DNA from: Plasmodium coatneyi
Taxonomy: Eukaryota; Apicomplexa; Aconoidasida; Haemosporida; Plasmodiidae
NCBI RefSeq assembly: GCF_001680005.1
Contig: NC_033568.1
Location: 1,860,001-1,924,000, forward strand
Length of the DNA: 64,000 bases
Direction of reading: 5' to 3'
Under the pieces are notes generated by a model that was given only the letters and a program-made list of their open reading frames with translations, was not told the DNA's origin and ran no database searches. The position numbers and the translations under genes were made by a program. Below are positions 61,035 through 64,000 of this stretch, piece by piece. Each line of letters starts with the position of its first letter. Positions within the stretch are counted from its first letter, which is position 1.

Positions 61035-62380
61035 TGTGATGCTGGTGGGGACGCTAGAAATGGACAACTGGCTAAATTAACAACTTTGCGCAAAAAAAAA
61101 TAAAAAAGCAGTAAAAGCCAAGCCCCCCTCTTTTTTTTTTTTTTTGTGCTTTCTTCTTATTTGGTGGTTGTTGTTGTTGTGCTTTCCCCCCCTCTCTCTT
61201 ATTTTACTGTACTATTAATATAATTCAGTTAAGGTATGTGCATTGGCGCACAAAAATATAGGTACGTACGGTAGGGGGGGAGGGCATACGAATACACAGA
61301 ACATGGTGTACTGTATATATTTTTACTCATTTATCTTTTATTATCGTATATATATTACTGTAAAAAAAAAGGAAGGAACGGCATAAAATGATTGCACCAC
61401 AAATGATGATCACCATCTTGACTTACATATATGTATATATATAGTAAGATGGTACCAAAATCAGAGGCAGGGAAAACTGAAAACCCAACCTTCTCAAAAA
61501 TTTTGTGCCAAATAGGAAAAAAAAAAAGGAGGGGGTGTGCGTATTAGTATGTAGGACACAATTACTATTGATAATAAGGGGGGTCGGGAAGCTGAAATGA
61601 ACCAATGCACATTTTGATATGGGAGAGGGTTTCTTTATAGAGCATTCATCAGATGGGGAAGGAAGAAAAGGAACGAAAAAAAAAAAGGAGAATGAAAAAT
61701 TACTATATAAGGTGTACTGTGAATTCAGAGAGAAGGATCTCTCAAATAACGGAAAGTGTGCACCTAATAATGTAAATGAAATATTCATTATATATTTAAC
61801 GAAAGGGGAAGGAAAAAGGTGAGGAACATTAATAATACCTAATTGAAATTTTTTTTTCTTTACGACGAAATTGTGCCAATAATGTGAATTATAACTAGAG
61901 AGGATGATACATAGTGTAGTAATAAAATGGTAGGAATAATAATTATATACGTAGTTTCAATAGAATGTAGTGTAGTCCCTGTGTGTGGAATAAAGTGCAT
62001 ACATAAACAAATTTTGATTAATTTTTTTTTTTGTTTCACTTACTTTTCTAGTATATTTGTACATATTCCTATGCCTTAACTATATATGCATATGATGGTT
62101 TAGAATACATACATATATAGTGTATTATCGCTACTTTGAGGGAAGTTAAAGGATTATAGATTTTTAAGAAAGGGTAAAGAAGTGTAATAAAATTCTGATA
62201 TGTATATATACATACAACTTCCAAATGGTGAGCCCCCTCTGAAATATGTGAAAAAATCTCACACAAATCTTACATATATATTCCCTTCATGAATAAATAA
62301 GGAAGCAAAGGAAAGAAAGGCAACTTTCAGTAAAAAATTTTTTGTTCTATGTACAAAAGGAATATGTATATATACATACA
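61035..62380. other. Intergenic spacer
   Basis: No gene seen. The segment 61379-61505 repeats 57975-58110 with small changes. A block near 62117-62150 may be a weak version of the KIR upstream block. The rest is A/T-rich. Confidence 0.5.
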
Positions 62381-64000
62381 ATGAGTGGAAGGGTAAGGCA
62401 GAAACACTAAAGGGATTTGTTGTTCCTTTCCTCGTCCAACAGCAGCAATTATATGTATTACCTATATAATATTGCTTATGCATAATGTAATGAAATGCAA
62501 AAAAGTAAGAATACGCATACATATGTATATTGCGTCAATTCCATATTTATAGGGAGGGAAAGATGAAGTTAAATTACCTTCAGAGGAAATATACAGAACA
62601 ATTGGGCAAAAAATAGCATGGTGCCAAAAATCGAACCAAGAAAGGTATGGGCAAAATCTGAAGGACAATATATATCAGGCAGTAGATGTACTAGGAAGAA
62701 TTCATGCTAATACATTGGCAGAGGAAATTGCAAGAGGATGGTGTAGTGTGAATTTTATGTGGCAAAATCGGAATCCAACCGACTGTGAACTTTGGAACTT
62801 CTTCTACTATTGGTTAGGTAATAAAATTAAGGGTAACATGAAGTTTGGTGATTTCCAGGGGGTCATGAGAGCAATTTACAGTAAACTGCCGCAAGGAGAT
62901 TGGAAGAAGAATTGCAGTAGTGTGTTATATCATATTAGCAAAGACCTTTTCGAACATGCTAAACATCTATTCGATTATGAATATACCAATAAAATTCTGA
63001 AGACAAAGGCAGGGAGTGATAAATGTCCCAATAGTGAAGTACTAAGCCAGCACCTTAAGAGTGCTCAAAGTGCATATGATGAATTGAAGCGTATCTGTGT
63101 TACTGATAATGATAATAGTTCCTATTGTACAGAATTTAAGGCTAAGGTCCAAAGTGGCAATTTACCCAAACCAACAGACTTGATATGTAGATCAGTGGGA
63201 CAACTACAAACTACGTTATTTGAAGCAACCTTAAGTTCAACTGAGCAGGAAAGTCGAACTCTGGGACCTGAATCAGGTAAGCACAATAAAATTACTTTAA
63301 GCTAAATAAAATTACACCTTAAAGTAAAAGAAAACTATACACACATTAAGTGAAGTTATTCTTGACTCCCCCCCCTTCCTCTTAAAAGGATTACTCTTTA
63401 TACCGTCCACCGCCCCCCTTCCCCCTTTCCTTAAAGGGGTTACTTTAAGATTTTCTATATGGAAGGAAAGGGACATATAGTAAGGAGGGGTGGAACGTGC
63501 AGCAGGAGGGAAGGAGATAGGTGGTTCGCACCTAAAGAATTTTAGGTGTAAGCCTTGCTTATTACACTAAGACAACTATTTATTCACTTTATTTTTTCTT
63601 ATTTTTTAGGCGAACTTCAGGGGAAAAAAACAGAAGGAGCACAAAACCAAGGTAAAAAAGCAGAAGGAGCACAAAACCAAGGTAAAAAAGCAGAAGGAGC
63701 ACAAAACCAAGGTAAAAAAGCAGAAGGAGCACAAAATCAAGGAAAGAAAGCTGAAGGTGGTAGTGCTCCTAGCAGCATCGCCCCTGCTGCTGTGTGTGCT
63801 GGAGCATTAGCTGCAGTAGGATTACCAGCAATCATGTTTCTCTTATATAAGGTACAATTATAATGGCAATTACAATTACTATAACAATTATAAATAGGAA
63901 CATATATATTATTTATTTTATTTTCATTTCTATCTAAAAATGAATGCTTAAAATGGAATGTTTAAAATGAATGTTTAAAGTAAGGTATGCTATATAGATT
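62381..64000 (+). CDS. KIR-like protein (3' partial) with hinge repeats
   Basis: Exons: 62381-62392 (MSGR), 62553-63276 and 63610-63851; the tail exon lies beyond the right edge. Phases agree (0, then 1). The ectodomain starts GGKDEVKLPSEEIYRTI. It has C-E-L-W-N-F-F-Y-Y-W-L-G, HAKHLFDYEYTNKI, SYCTEF and DLICRS. The third exon holds about four and a half copies of a ten-residue hinge unit (GKKAEGAQNQ), then SAPSSIAPAA, and a membrane segment ending FLLYK. The intron after it matches the equivalent intron of the first gene in the window, which also has its hinge on a separate exon, so the two form a subfamily. Confidence 0.9.
63622..63750 (+). repeat. Coding 30-bp tandem repeat in KIR hinge
   Basis: About four copies of a 30-base unit (GGTAAAAAAGCAGAAGGAGC...) encode GKKAEGAQNQ in frame between ectodomain and membrane segment. 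The first three copies are nearly identical in DNA, which points to recent expansion. The last copies differ at silent sites. Confidence 0.9.

Noticed and set aside
1..64000. tRNA, rRNA or housekeeping genes
   Set aside because: I read both strands for them and recognised none.

Overview
This is a nuclear chromosome segment from a malaria parasite of the simian Plasmodium knowlesi / P. coatneyi group. The two diagnostic families for that group are both present: a tandem set of KIR genes (pir/Vir superfamily) and two SICAvar-type genes. The species cannot be fixed from the sequence alone. Other clade-typical signs are short phase-0 introns, A/T-rich spacers, and telomere-like heptamers (CCCTRAA) far inside non-coding DNA. 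I see no housekeeping gene, rRNA or tRNA, so the whole window is an antigen-gene island.

Layout: positions 1-11182 hold four KIR genes on the plus strand, the last probably encoding two ectodomains. Positions 11914-12817 hold a two-membrane-segment exported-type gene. KIR genes follow at 14247 and 17564, a second exported-type gene at 20297, a minus-strand KIR at 21981-23386 and a divergent KIR at 24954. A complete six-exon SICAvar lies on the minus strand (27271-31714). It is followed by about 2.6 kb of telomere-derived and other minisatellites and a third exported-type gene on the minus strand (34348-35670). Five plus-strand KIR genes run from 36888 to 50488. A second, five-exon SICAvar lies on the minus strand (51071-55515), followed by a 3.4 kb gene-poor stretch. 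A KIR at 58906, a KIR fragment at 60285 and a KIR cut by the right edge at 62381 complete the window.

Almost every KIR follows one plan: a tiny first exon (3-12 codons, phase 0), one large cysteine-rich exon that ends in a transmembrane segment closing with L-Y-K, and a Ser/Thr/Arg-rich cytoplasmic exon ending in a sequence like NI-Y-RM. Each SICAvar has a 30-33 codon first exon, cysteine-rich ectodomain exons, a membrane exon and a conserved cytoplasmic exon. By family knowledge these proteins go to the infected red-cell surface or host-cell interface and are clonally variant. The exported-type genes share an exactly 24-codon hydrophobic first exon.

Most notable: (1) a CD99-like segment in the KIR ectodomain at 43406-43474, downstream of an in-frame stop in the same gene; (2) a phase-compatible two-ectodomain KIR; (3) a duplicated membrane exon in the first SICAvar; (4) a 21-bp higher-order repeat that parses as three degenerate telomere heptamers; (5) shared flanks, orphan first exons and relics that record cassette duplication. 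These are variations on known antigen families. I found no evidence for a wholly new system.
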